From Aegilops tauschii subsp. strangulata (taxonomy: Eukaryota; Streptophyta; Magnoliopsida; Poales; Poaceae), in contig NC_053037.3 of the NCBI RefSeq assembly GCF_002575655.3, positions 566,906,880 to 566,970,879 on the forward strand: 64,000 nt of DNA. The letters are read 5' to 3'. A model generated the notes under the pieces. It was not told where the DNA came from and did not search any database. It was given only the letters and a program-made list of their open reading frames with translations. The position numbers and the translations under genes are program-made. Below are positions 44,967 to 55,500 of this stretch, piece after piece; within the stretch, counting starts at the first letter, position 1, and every line of letters starts with the position of its first letter.

Positions 44967-46633
44967 TGATGTCTACTACACAACCTTCTTCTTGTAGACG
45001 TTGTTGGGCCTCCAAGTGCAGAGGTTTGTAGGACAGTAGCAAATTTCCCTCAAGTGGATGACCTAAGGTCTTTCAATCCGTGGGAGGCGTAGGTTGAAGA
45101 TGGTCTCTCTCAAACAACCCTGCAACCAAATAACAAAGAGTCTCTTGTGTCCCCAACACACCCAATACAATGGTAAATTTTATAGGTGCACTAGTTCGGC
45201 GAAGAGATGGTGATACAAGTGTAATATGGATGGTAGATATAGGTTTTTGTAATCTGAAAATATAAAAACAGCAAGGTAGCAAGTGGTAAAACTGAGCGTA
45301 AACGGTATTGCAATGCTAGGAAACAAGACCTGGGGTTCATACTTTCACTAGTGCAAGCTCTCTCAACAATAATAACATAATTGGATCATACAACAATCCC
45401 TCAACATGCAACAAAGAGTCACTCCAAAGTCACTAATAGCGGAGAACAAATGAAGAGATTATCGTAGGGTATGCAACCACCTCAAAGTTATTCTTTCGGA
45501 TCGATCTATTCAAGAGTCCGTAGTAAAACAACACGAAGCTATTCTTTCCGTTCGATCTATCATAGAGTTCGTACTATAATAACACCTTAAGACACAAATC
45601 AACAAAAACCCTAATGTCACGTAGATACTCCAATGTCACCTCAAGTATCCGTGGGTATGATTATACAATATGCATCACGCAATCTCAGATTCATCTATTC
45701 AACCAACACATAGAACATCAAAGAGTGCCCTAAAGTTTCTACCGGAGAGTCAAAGATGAAAACGTGTGCCAACCCCTATGCATAAGTTCACGAGGTTACG
45801 GAACTCGCAAGTTGATCACCAAAACATACATCAAGTATATCACGTGAATATCCCATTGTCCCACAGATAAGTACATGCAAGACATACATCAAGTGTTCTC
45901 AAATCCTTAAAGACTCAATACGATAAGATAACTTCAAAGGGAAAACTCAATCCATTACAAGAAAGTAGAGGGGAGAAACATCATAAGATCCAACTATAAT
46001 AGCAAAGCTCGCGATACATCAAGATCGTGCTGAATCAAGAACACGAGAGAGAGAGAGAGAGAGAGATCAAACACATAGCTACTGGTACACACCGTCAGCC
46101 CCGCGGGTGAACTACTCCCTCCTCGTCATGGAGAGTGCCGGGATGATGAAGATGGCCACCGGTGAGGGATCCCCCCCTCCGGAAGGGTGCCAAAACAGGG
46201 TCCTGATTAGTTTTTGGTGGCTACAGCGGCTTGCGGCGGCGGAACTCCTGATCTAGGTTATGTTCTGGGGGGTTTTGTATATATAAGAGGATTTGGCGTC
46301 GGGGACAAGTCAGGGGGGTCTCCGAGGCATCCACGAGGTAGGGGGCGCGCCCCCACCCTCGTGGGTGCCTCGGGACTCTTCTGGCCCATCTCCGATACTC
46401 CGTGGGCTTTTTCTGGTCCAAAAATAATCTCCGACAATTTTCAGGTCAATTTAATTCCGTTTGGTTTTCCTTTTCTGCGATTCTCAAAAACAAGGAAAAA
46501 ACAGAAACTGGCACTGGGCTCTAGGTTAATAGGTTAGTCCCAAAAATCATATAAATAGCATATAAAACATCCAAGATTGATAATATAGTAGCATGGAACA
46601 ATCAAAAATTATAGATACGTTGGAGACATATCA
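44967..46633 (-). repeat. E2 5' LTR (1667 bp)
   Basis: From TGATGTCTACTACACAACC to GGAGACATATCA as printed; partner of 1002-2690. Contains a shorter (GA)n tract at about 46045-46066. Confidence 0.9.
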
Positions 46634-46638
46634 ATGGT
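46634..46638. repeat. target-site duplication of E2, right copy
   Basis: ATGGT, identical to 997-1001. E1 continues directly after it. Confidence 0.93.
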
Positions 46639-47718
46639 ACTAATCATGATTGCACTAGTCATGATGAAAATGTCTCTTATAAGCATGTCAATTTTTGTGG
46701 AGTGCATAGAGTTTGCAAGTACACACCAAATAGGGAAGATGGATTTTGCAAGAGGCATAAGTATTTAATAACTAAATGGTTGCAAGAATGGCTAGATGTT
46801 TGTGCTGAAAATTTAAGTTTTCTTAGCCATGCTTGTGAACTTTGCATTGAACGTGGTCATTTAAATATCCAATGCAAATTGTTTCATGATCGTATCATGT
46901 CCAAAAATTGTGATGACTTGATTTCCCTTGCGCATCATAAAGAATTTAGTTTGCTTGTGGGTTATGAAGAAATGAAACGTATAACTAAGGATATGCTATA
47001 ATTTGTCTTCGATAAAGTTCTTGATTTTGATCTAGAGGAAAATTATATGTATTGTGCGGTGAATTGCATTGAAAATCCTTATATTTCCAATTACATAAAG
47101 ACAAGAAAACAAATAGCAGATGAAGAGAATACTAATGAAAGGGAAGAGATTTCCCAATATCCTTCTATTCTTTCTTATGATGAATCAGGTAACGAGGAGG
47201 AGCTTTCTATTCAACCAATCTCATTAATAAGGAGCTCCAAAAAGAGGATTAAACCCACACATGATGTGAAGAAGAAAAAGAAAAGACGGAGAAACAAAGG
47301 TAAAAAGGTATCCCTCCCAAATGATGTTGCTCACCTTACTCATTGTGATGATGATAATTGCTATACTATTGGTGCTATCCATACTATTAATGATTAGAGT
47401 GATTATGCTTATGATATGAAAAGGCCCAAGCTTGGGGATGCCATGTTTCATGAGAATGACAAGTTTGAGAATTTATTTGCTATTAATTATTGTCCCGAGC
47501 TTGGGGACGCTATGTTTTATGAAGATGATATGTTTAACCTCCCAAGTTTTGTTATGCAAATTTATTATGATGATAGCATGCCTCCTATTTATGATGGTTA
47601 TATTGATGAAAGTGGGTTTGGAAGAGTGTCAACTTTAGGAAGTAATGATCCCACTATTTTGGAGGGTGTTGAATCTTATTGTGACAATTATTGGAAGAGT
47701 GTCAACTTTAGGAAGTAA
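46639..47718 (+). pseudogene. leader ORF of E1, main part with CCHC zinc knuckle
   Basis: One plus-strand frame from the E2 junction to 47718 with stops at 46999-47001 (TAA) and 47395-47397 (TAG). It is Cys/His-rich at the start (F-C-G-V-H-R-V-C and F-C-K-R-H). Then C-E-L-C-I-E-R-G-H-L-N-I-Q-C follows (Cys codons 46834, 46843, 46873; His 46858), a perfect C-x2-C-x4-H-x4-C nucleocapsid-type knuckle. A lysine-rich block (K-K-K-K-R-R-R-N-K-G-K-K) and an acidic tail with two L-G-D-A-M-F words come next. The frame is in phase with 828-1001 once E2 is removed. Likely an RNA-binding leader protein of Sabrina-type elements; inferred. Confidence 0.65.
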
Positions 47719-47790
47719 CTTTAGGAACTAATGATCCCACTATTTTGGAAGAGTGTCAACTTTAGGAAGTAATGATCCCACTATTTTAGA
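47621..47790. repeat. short tandem duplications at the end of E1
   Basis: GAAGAGTGTCAACTTTAGGA occurs near 47621, 47693 and 47748, each followed by AATGATCCCACTATTTTGGA-like sequence. They lie at the junction with C2. Confidence 0.8.
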
Positions 47791-47878
47791 GGTCTTTGGT
47801 CCCGGCTGGTGGCACCAACCGGGACTAAAGGTCGCATTCATCCCGGTTGCTGTCACTAACCGGGACCAATGCTTCGTC

Positions 47879-47887
47879 TATATAACT
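47879..47887 (+). promoter_or_regulatory. TATA box of the gene carried by C2
   Basis: CTATATAAC, about 50 bp before the ATG at 47934 and just after the CACTA subterminal repeats. Position and sequence fit a core promoter; inferred. Confidence 0.5.
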
Positions 47888-47933
47888 AGCACTTGTGAAA
47901 TTTTTCATTCAGTTCGTCTTCCCCGCCCCGACG

Positions 47934-48227
47934 ATGCCGCCAGGCTGCCCCTCTGCGCCTCGCCGTCGCCGTCGTCGCCCTGCCTCCGACGCCGTCCCTC
48001 GCCGCCCAGACGCCGTACCGCGCCGCCCAGACGCCGTCGCCGCCCCGCGCCCCCCTGCCTCCTCGTCGCCCGTCGCCGCGCCCCTCACCTCCGCCCCTGC
48101 CTCCTCGTCGCCCGTTGCTGCGCCCCTCACCGTCGCCGTCGCCGCCCCCTACCTCCTCGTCGCCCGTGGCCGCGCCCCTCACCGTCGCCCCCGTGCCCTG
48201 CCTCCTCGTCGATCGCCGCCAAATTAG
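47934..48227 (+). CDS. GC-rich first exon of the C2-borne gene (candidate)
   Basis: From M-P-P-G-C-P-S at 47934 the frame is open to about 48227 and codes for repeats of Pro, Arg, Ala and Val (A-P-R-R-R-R-R-R, P-R-R-P-D-A-V). It is built from tandem CGCCGCCCAGACGCCGT-like units. It follows a TATA box at the expected distance. It may be a real leader exon or only a GC-rich repeat; no domain. Confidence 0.35.
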   Translation: MPPGCPSAPRRRRRRPASDAVPRRPDAVPRRPDAVAAPRPPASSSPVAAPLTSAPASSSPVAAPLTVAVAAPYLLVARGRAPHRRPRALPPRRSPPN

Positions 48228-48239
48228 TGAGCTCATATG

Positions 48240-48756
48240 AATTTTCCTAATTTAGATGTGTAGTTAATTTAGATGTGTAGTTTAGATGTGTAGTTAATTG
48301 AGTTGTTGTAATTTGTTCATAAATGAATATTCAAAAGTTGGAATTTTTTTGTGTTCATACATTTTTTTGTGATATTATTGTTGAATATGCAAATTCTTGT
48401 GTGTTCATATATATGCGAAGAATATGTCAATTTTTTACATAGAATTTTTATAATTTTTTTCTGTTGTAATTTTGTTCATAGAATTTTTATCTTGTTCATT
48501 GAATTTTTATGATTTTTTTCTGTTGTAATTTTGTTCATAGAATAAGAAGAGAAAGTGTTTAATAGAACTGGTTAAACTAGTTTATTTTTCGTAAGTACTA
48601 CTTCATTCTATTTATAGTAAGTGCTTAGTAGTTGAACTAGTTGATTTAATAAAACTAGTTTATTTTACTATAGAAGTAGTTTATTTTTAGCAAGAAAATT
48701 AATAGAACTAGTTTATTTTTTTAGTTAAAGGAATTATTCCCGCATCGACGTCGACC
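48240..48756 (+). other. AT-rich intron-like spacer in C2
   Basis: Mostly T-rich with repeated TTAGATGTGTAG (48254-48296) and TAGAATTTTTAT words. No ORF of note. Composition contrasts sharply with the GC-rich exon before it and the coding block after it. Confidence 0.5.
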
Positions 48757-49158
48757 ATGCCAATCCCGCATCCTCGTCGTCGAATCGGTGGAGGTGGCCG
48801 GCTTGATCAGAGGGGCCATGTCCGGGACTGGGCTCCGCCGGGCTGGTTTTGGGAGGTGCTACCTTCCGGGGGGCGCATGTTGGTGAGGAGCCAGCCCGTC
48901 ATTGACCTGATCCTTGTTTGGTGGCGGTTGCGTGGGCCAGTGATGGTGCCGAGGCTTCCGGACACCGTGGAGGTGGTACATCGCCGTGTTAGCGCGGAGG
49001 GCGAGCACGTCCGTCGCTACATGGTTGCGTTGGAGTGCAGGTTCGACAATACCTGGCAGGTTCTTCAGGGATCTCACTGGAGCTATGATCCTGTGATGGT
49101 TCCTTCTCTTTGGGTATCCACCGCCCACGCCGATACCCGTCGGGCGCTACGGTTCTAG
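48757..49158 (+). CDS. hypothetical protein in C2, 133 codons
   Basis: An open frame from M-P-I-P-H-P-R-R-R-I to a TAG. Tryptophan-rich (W-A-P-P-G-W-F-W-E-V, V-W-W-R-L-R), with balanced codon use unlike the surrounding AT-rich sequence, so it looks like true coding sequence. I know no domain for it. It may be a separate gene or an exon of the same C2-borne transcript as the B3-like part. A clean start and stop are present. Confidence 0.5.
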   Translation: MPIPHPRRRIGGGGRLDQRGHVRDWAPPGWFWEVLPSGGRMLVRSQPVIDLILVWWRLRGPVMVPRLPDTVEVVHRRVSAEGEHVRRYMVALECRFDNTWQVLQGSHWSYDPVMVPSLWVSTAHADTRRALRF

Positions 49159-49837
49159 CTGTACTAGCGATGCTATATGTATGACAGTATTCGAGGTGTA
49201 TTAGTGATAATATTCAACGATGTACGGAGATGATGTAGTTTTGCTTATAATTGAATGCATCCGAATTTGAATACTACTTTATTTTGTGATTTGATTTTGC
49301 TTATTGAATGCTCAAATTGGAAAACTACTCCTACTTTGAATGCTAAAATTGGAGATCACTATGCAAGGCGTATGCATATGATTAGTTGATAGCTTATAGG
49401 GTTTTTGTTTTCGCAGAAATCTAGGAGCCCCCCTCCATCATCCCCGCTGTCGTCCCCGTCACCGAACCCCTCCGACCTCGAGGTGAGACCAGCCACGAAC
49501 CGGTTTTACAAAGATAATTAAACGATATTTCGGGTTGACTTTAAGTCTATTGAGTCTCCACCATATATGAGAGGACGAAGAATCCCGACTATTGTCGTGG
49601 GGGTAGCTTCTCCTTCGTTCCCGTGTGCTAGACAATTTGGTGTAATGCACTCGGGGATGAAAGGAGGAGCGACCATCACCAACGGTCGAATGTATACACC
49701 ACGTGAACTGAGAGTTTTCAAGAAAAGACTCGACAGACCGATAGTCAACCCGTGATGAATAATAATGATCTAACTTAGGTTTTTCAGTACATATATTTCA
49801 TTGTAGACGTTTAATATTTGAATTATGAACATAGGAA
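49159..49837 (+). other. C2 spacer, possible further exon
   Basis: A splice-acceptor-like TTTTCGCAG before 49419 and a donor-like GAGGTGAG near 49481 frame a Pro/Ser-rich block (S-P-P-P-S-S-P-L-S-S-P-S). At 49567-49755 a 62-codon frame is open (M-R-G-R-R-I-P). No domain is recognised. Confidence 0.35.
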
Positions 49838-51017
49838 ATGTCGTACTCGGACGACGAAAGTATACCGGGGGAGTGCGACTGGTGCCACGACGACCGACGT
49901 CTGTGCGACAGGCCTCACCCGGACGAAGATCGGCGCTTCAGTATTAAGCTGGAGGAGACCTTCGATGTTGAAACGGTACGCAACGACGACAAGTGTTATT
50001 TTTTCGTAATTAAGCACGACTTCAACTATTTCAACGTGTAGTTTTCATCTTTTACAATTCGACTAGCTTATCCCATGCCATGCAAGACGCTACGTCTTGG
50101 ATAGGATGGGTTTTGTAGACCATAAAAGTATGGAAACAAAGAAAATTCACCTAAAGACCATGAAGTAAATCTGTATAATTCTGAGAGCGTAACCCATTTT
50201 GGTTGCAAAAATTGGGAAGCATTTTGCAAGATGTATGGTTTTGATGACGGTATCCTTGTCACCATGGATCTTGGTGATCCTGACATCGAGCAAGACAATA
50301 TGGACATTTGGGTCCTTGTTGATACGCCTTCAATTCTACCGCTATGTGAGTTTCTCAAACATAGTTATTAGCTAATTTATATTGTACATTTCAAAATAGT
50401 TAACAGCTTATTTTCATTGGCAGCTTATTTTGATTGTTCAAACAATGTGCGGAACATGGTAGAGAGAAACTACTACACCGATGGCTCTGAGTTAACTTAT
50501 AAGGAGAAAACTCATCTGGTCGGATTTTGTACTGATCTTGAGAATTACAATATCTATTGTAAAACTCCTCCACATTATGTTCAATACGTGCCACTAGTGC
50601 ACGTGTTGAACTACGGTAACTACTATGGAGATACCCTGGTAAGATTTCTTACTATTACGACATCCGTGCATCTTTTGCATACTTCTAAAACTAGTACATC
50701 ATTGCTAACTATGAAGTTATTAGTATGTTTTTCAACAGATAATCCCAGAGGATTGTGTGCCTCATCTGATGTATTAGAGTGGTCGCCTTAATGTTTTGAA
50801 CATACGTCGAGGTCATCCTACGAATCTGAGCTGTCCATACCAGATTTCTAAAAGAAGTGGAGACATGAAAATCAGGGAATGGAAAAAATGTATGGACAGT
50901 CGTAAGGAGGTTCTTGGAAGCAAAAGGAAGCGAAGCGCAAGAACTGGAGACAAGATGATCTTCATTCTTCATAATGGAGAGTCAGGGTCTATATTGTTTT
51001 ATGCTATTTTACCTTAA
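49838..51017 (+). pseudogene. B3-domain-like gene fragment in C2, multi-exon and broken
   Basis: Opens M-S-Y-S-D-D-E-S with C-D-W-C-H-D-D (49838-50035). After an intron-like gap the coding resumes at about 50088 (R-Y-V-L-D-R-M-G-F). It shifts frame near 50165 and contains N-W-E-A-F-C-K-M-Y-G-F-D-D-G, the pattern of the end of a plant B3 DNA-binding domain. Canonical GT..AG introns lie at 50364-50423 and 50639-50738. The last exon (50739-51017) has a TAG at 50775-50777 and ends G-S-I-L-F-Y-A-I-L-P. Either the element's own gene or a captured host gene; B3 assignment is from pattern only. Confidence 0.5.
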
Positions 51018-51222
51018 AGAGGGTATTTAGGTCCTACCTAATACTGATGATCATGTGCCTAGAACAATTAAGTAGGGTTGGTTCGATGACTATGAGGATG
51101 ATGATCATATGACTTGTCATTAATAACGAGTAGAAGTTGTATGATGATGATTAGTAGGACTTGTTATTATGATGATACATGATGCGGGCATGAAGAGTTA
51201 CTATATATCAGTGGGTGAAATG

Positions 51223-51362
51223 AACATGGATTGGAATGAAGTGAAGGCAACAAGAATGTGGTGCATGTCGAAAGTAGTACTAATCCAAACTTGATCAAGT
51301 TAGGATTAATATTACTTTCGACATGCACGACATGTTGCCTTCACTTTAATCTAAGCCATGTT
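51223..51362. other. 140-bp near-perfect inverted repeat (hairpin) in C2
   Basis: Arms of about 70 bases read AACATGG...ACTTGA outward from the centre at 51294/51295. They pair with about eight mismatches and one 3-base bulge (51253-51255 region). The centre ACTTGATCAAGT is itself palindromic, so there is almost no loop. Size and pairing are like a plant microRNA precursor or a small foldback element. Confidence 0.8.
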
Positions 51363-51726
51363 TAGGCATACCAGTAGCGTTGGTAAATCAAGCACGGAAA
51401 TAAGAGAGGACAGTTCTCTCTGTTAGCTAGATTACACACCCTAAATTACCCCCTAAACCCTCCCCCCTTTCAAAAAAACAAAAACCCCAGCCACTGAAAT
51501 GCTGACACGTGGATGCCTTTTGGTCCCGGTTGGTGTCACCAACCGGGACCAATGGCCCTCCTGCCTGGGCTGGCCGCAGAAGCCACGTGGAGGCCCATTT
51601 GTCCCGGTTCGTGTAAGAACCGAGACTAAAGGGCTAGGGCATTAGTAACGACCCTTTAGTCCCGGTTCAACAACCGGGACAAAAGGCCCTTACCAACCGG
51701 GACAAATGACCCTTTTTCTACTAGTG

Positions 51727-51989
51727 AAGCTAGCCAATGGTATGATTGTTGTTGTCCTACGCACTAAACCCTCCGGTTTATATAGACACCGGAGGGGGCT
51801 AGGGTTACACAGAGTCGGTTACATGGGAGGAGATCTACATATCTGTATTGCCAAGCTTGCCTTCCACGCCAAGGAGAGTTCCATCCGGACACGGGACGAA
51901 GTCTTCAATCTTGTATCTTCATAGTCCAACAGTCCGGCCAAAGGATATAGTCCGGCTGTCCGAGGACCCCCTAATCCAGGTCTCCCTCA
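51727..51989 (-). repeat. E7 3' LTR, partial
   Basis: Matches 60396-60659. About 206 bp of the LTR (equivalent of 60190-60395) are missing because C2 inserted here and the part beyond was lost. GGTTCAGGGGCTAC on the minus strand (51990-52003) is the purine tract. Confidence 0.85.
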
Positions 51990-52003
51990 GTAGCCCCTGA
52001 ACC

Positions 52004-52422
52004 AGGCTTCAATGACGATGAGTCCGGCGCGCAGATTGTCTTCGGCATTGCAAGGCGGGTTCTTTCTTCGAATACTCCATAGAATATTTTGAACACAAGG
52101 ATGGTGTCAGGCTCTGCAAAACAAATTCCATACACCACCATAGAGAGAATAATATTTCCACAAATCTAATCTGCTGACACATTCTGTAGCGTGACATCAC
52201 ATCACGGCCCAGTCATTATTCGAACCGTTTTTCACAACCAGCCACTACACATATCGCGAGGCGGTTTTCTTGGCACGTCTTGTCGAGGCAGACATCGTGT
52301 CCCCTTATCACGGGATTCTGATCAATACAGGTGTGGGTAACCCAACCGCGCCATCAATTACGGCACTTGGGGAATGAGCGAGTTTACCAGGTAGGTGGGG
52401 AGGCGCATAGTTTCTTCCGCCC
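52004..52422 (+). other. E7 spacer before the antisense gene
   Basis: No coding frame. It links the E7 purine tract to the TATA box of the oppositely directed gene and probably holds upstream promoter sequence for it; no specific site recognised. Confidence 0.4.
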
Positions 52423-52430
52423 TTATAAAG
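52423..52430 (+). promoter_or_regulatory. TATA box of the antisense gene in E7
   Basis: TTATAAAG 113 bp before the ATG at 52543, in GC-rich surroundings. It faces away from the 3' LTR and drives the strand opposite to gag. Confidence 0.6.
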
Positions 52431-52542
52431 GGACAAAGATTCACCCTTTTCACCCACGCCTTCCTCCTCCTTGGTCATCCATTCTCGCGCACTCTAGCTC
52501 CAGCACCCAAGTTCGCGTTCTTCTCCTCAAACCACTCCAAGC

Positions 52543-55500
52543 ATGTCCGCAGCGGGAGGCAAGTGGATGGTCTCCTCCGTTACGGAGGAGGACATCACAA
52601 AGCTGCGGAGAGCCGGATATCTGGCCGCGGATATCGCACACCGGCTGCCAGATGAGGGGCAGATCATCCTTACTCCAGGACCCCACGAGGGGGTGGTTTT
52701 TCTTACCCACTTTGTCCGCGGGCTCATGTTCTACTACTGGCTGGACTTTCATGATCTGGTTCCCAATTTCATCCTCAACATCTCGACGTTTATCGTCGTG
52801 TGTGAGGCCTTCCTCCGCAGCAGGCCCCACTTCAGCCCGTGGCTGAAGACCATCAATGTTAAACCGAAGGTAGTGGTCGGCCAGCAAGTGGAGTGCGGAG
52901 GTGCTATGGTCGGCAAGATGCCCAACGTCACCTGGCTCGAAGGCTCCTATGTGGAGACCATAAAGGGGTGCCAATCGGGGTGGTTCTACATCACCGAGCC
53001 GCGTGACACCAACTGGGTGGCGGCCCCGGAATTTCGATCCGGAATCCCCATGCGGCTCACCTCCTGGAAAGAGAAGGGCCTGTCCTGGGGTTCCTCGGTA
53101 GAGCTGACCGGACTCCAGACGTGCATCAAAAACATGATGAGCAAGAAAATCAAGGTCGTCAACATGGTCCAAGTCATGCTCTTCCGCCGGATTCTCCCGT
53201 GTCAAAGACGGGCATTCAATTTGTGGGAGTTCGACCCGGCCGAGCACCAGAGCTGCAAGAGCTCTTCAACACGACGCACAAGGACGTCTATAAGGTGTTG
53301 TTCAAGGGTGCCGAGGTACCTCCTCCCATTACCGAGGACCGCGGACACAGCGCAAAGCGCCCTGCCAATCCGGTAAGTCTTCCATATCTCTTAAGATGTT
53401 CATTTTCCCCAGTTTGTCCATGCGCGGGATCTAAGCCTCCACGCGCATTTAACAGGACTGGGTCGAGACAGCGGAGCAGATCGATTGTCCGGCCCCGCTG
53501 TCCAAAGATCAAGTAGATGCTCTCCTAACGGAGATGCTGGTTCCGGCGCCTTATGAGGTGCCGGAGAAGAAGGCCAAGAAGAAGGCCACTGGGACCTGGA
53601 AAGGTCTCCGGCGCCAGGTTATATCGGACTCATCGTCCGATAACACCGAGGCGCACTCCTCCCGTGAAAACGAGGAGGAGGAAGAGGAAAGTTCTCCACC
53701 CCAACCCGGGGAGACAAGAAAAGTAAGGCTGCCCCGTCCGGGGCAGCTGAAGGGTCCAAGAAGGGAAGAACCCTCCTTCTGGACAACTCCACCACCGCCG
53801 CCTTCAGCGAAGAGGAGTGGTTGCCCAGGGACAAGCCCCTGGCGAAGTCGTAAGTATCCGGATACCACAACAGTTTTATGGATGCTTCGTTTTATTGCTC
53901 CTTATCATGCCGAACATGATCATGCAGTCCCTCCAAGGCCCATATTGATGTATCCTCTTCGGATGGGTCTTTGGACCCGTTGGCGATGAACAGCGATTCG
54001 CTCCCGACCGCTACCTCCCCCCGCCCTACGTACGACGCCGAGGTGTTGTCTCGAAGGGTAGTAGCCCAAGGGGAGATAGTCTTGGAGGCGCCCCAAGGCG
54101 ACATCCCGGACACTGGGCGCATGGGGAACAAGACTCCCAAGGGCTCCAATGGCGGGGGCAGCAGGCTTGGCCCCCAGCCGAATATTGTGCCGGAACCTCC
54201 AGTGGTTCCGGACTCTATCAGGCAACCCCTCGCTAAGGGGGGCGAGCCGTCCGTGCCGATGACCTCTATCCATCTAGAGGCATTGGACAACTTGCTGGAA
54301 GCGCTTCGCGGTGCTTCCAGTGATGAAGAGCACCGTACTATCACGAGTGTGGTGGTCGAGAAGGTTCAGTCCGCCAAAAGCGGACTGACTGAAGCCTGTG
54401 CCAGCCTCGTAACAGGCTTTGAGATAAGTAATCAAATTATAAGAAAATATTACGGCATAGACAGTAGCCCCTGATGCTCTGTTTGGCGTTCGCGGAGAAA
54501 AGCCGAATAGAGGATCAAAGAATAATCGCAGGAGTCTAATCATAATATGTCTATGTGCATATGCAGGCTTCACTGCTGGCCGCTGCCACACGTACTGCGG
54601 AGGTCGCTGCACTGAAGCGGGACCTTGAGCGGTCCAAGGAAGAGCTCGGCCTTACCAAGAGGCAGCTCGAAGAGAACAAAGGTAAGTGATACCCTGTGTG
54701 TATATTGATAAGAAAAACAAGGGTGGTTTCTTAGATCATTGGATCGTCATGAATTGTGCTAGGGGCCACGACCGAAGTGGCGACCCTGAAGAAGGCGCTA
54801 TCCGAGGCCGAAGACAAAGCGGCCAAGGAGCGCATCGAGCGAGAAAAACAAGAGGCCCGAGTAGACGAGGTGCAGCAAGAGCTCCAGGCTCTCGTCAAGA
54901 AACACGAGTCCTTGGAGCTTGAATCTAAGATGCAAGCATCCGAGCTTGCAAAGGCCCTCAAAAGCGCACAACATGCCAAGGCCGGAGCCCAAAAGGCCCT
55001 CCAGGAGATTGAGGCGGTTAAGAAGATAGCGGCGGGTAAGGCATTCATTATGCAAAGCAAGCATGTGAAGGAAACTTTCTTTATACTTATCCGAGTTCAG
55101 AGCTCTCCAGGGGCGTTCGCAGATCTACCCCGCAGTGTGTCAGATGCCGCGGAGTTCTACCGGGCTGAGGAGGGGAGCTCGACGGAGAAGTTGTTCTTGT
55201 CTCAATATTCTGGGACCGAACACCCTGTGCCCTTGAGCGACCAGCTGAAGCAACTGGTCGAGCTCCACAAGGCGGCCGAACAGGTCATGAAGGGTCTTAT
55301 AGTCCGTATGTGGCCTAGCGAGCCCCTGCCTGATAGCTACTTCGGCCTGGTGAGGCGGCTTGTGAATGCCTGCCCACGGCTTGGAAGTCATAAAGCGGTC
55401 CGTCTGCATCGAGGGTGCGCGCAGGGCTTTTGCTCGGGCAAAGGTGCACTGGGCGAAGCTGGACGCCGAGAAGCATGTGAAGGAGGGTCCACCGGAAGGC

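Larger units (their letters stand above)
1002..46633 (-). mobile_element. E2, Sabrina-type gypsy LTR retrotransposon (non-autonomous), interrupted by E3
   Basis: Two LTRs in the same orientation (1002-2690 and 44967-46633) share TG...CA ends and lie between perfect ATGGT TSDs. Read on the minus strand, the 5' LTR is the right one and the 3' LTR the left one, with a purine tract at 2691-2705. Without E3 and its passengers the element is about 6.8 kb: 1.67 kb LTR, 0.64 kb and 2.79 kb of internal sequence, 1.69 kb LTR. No gag-pol domain is visible in the internal parts, only a small leader ORF, so it must have moved with proteins from elsewhere. The family name is from memory. Confidence 0.88.
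47795..51726. mobile_element. C2, CACTA element with intact right end and lost left end
   Basis: The right terminus at 51712-51726 is the inverse of CACTAGTAGAAAAAG. Subterminal TTTAGTCCCGGTT and AACCGGGAC words fill 51520-51710, and similar words start abruptly at 47795. No CACTAGTAG terminus is present on the left; E1 sequence is joined directly. Inside are a TATA box, a GC-rich exon and pieces of a B3-like gene, but no transposase. It sits in the LTR of E7, whose sequence resumes at 51727. Confidence 0.85.

Noticed and set aside
47753..48250. 165-codon ORF starting in E1 and running through CACTA repeats
   Set aside because: It crosses the E1/C2 junction and the CCCGGTT subterminal repeats; the likelier start in this area is 47934 after the TATA box.
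49838..51017. A working host B3 transcription-factor gene
   Set aside because: It lies between CACTA repeats, has a frameshift and an in-frame TAG, and the domain match is only a pattern.
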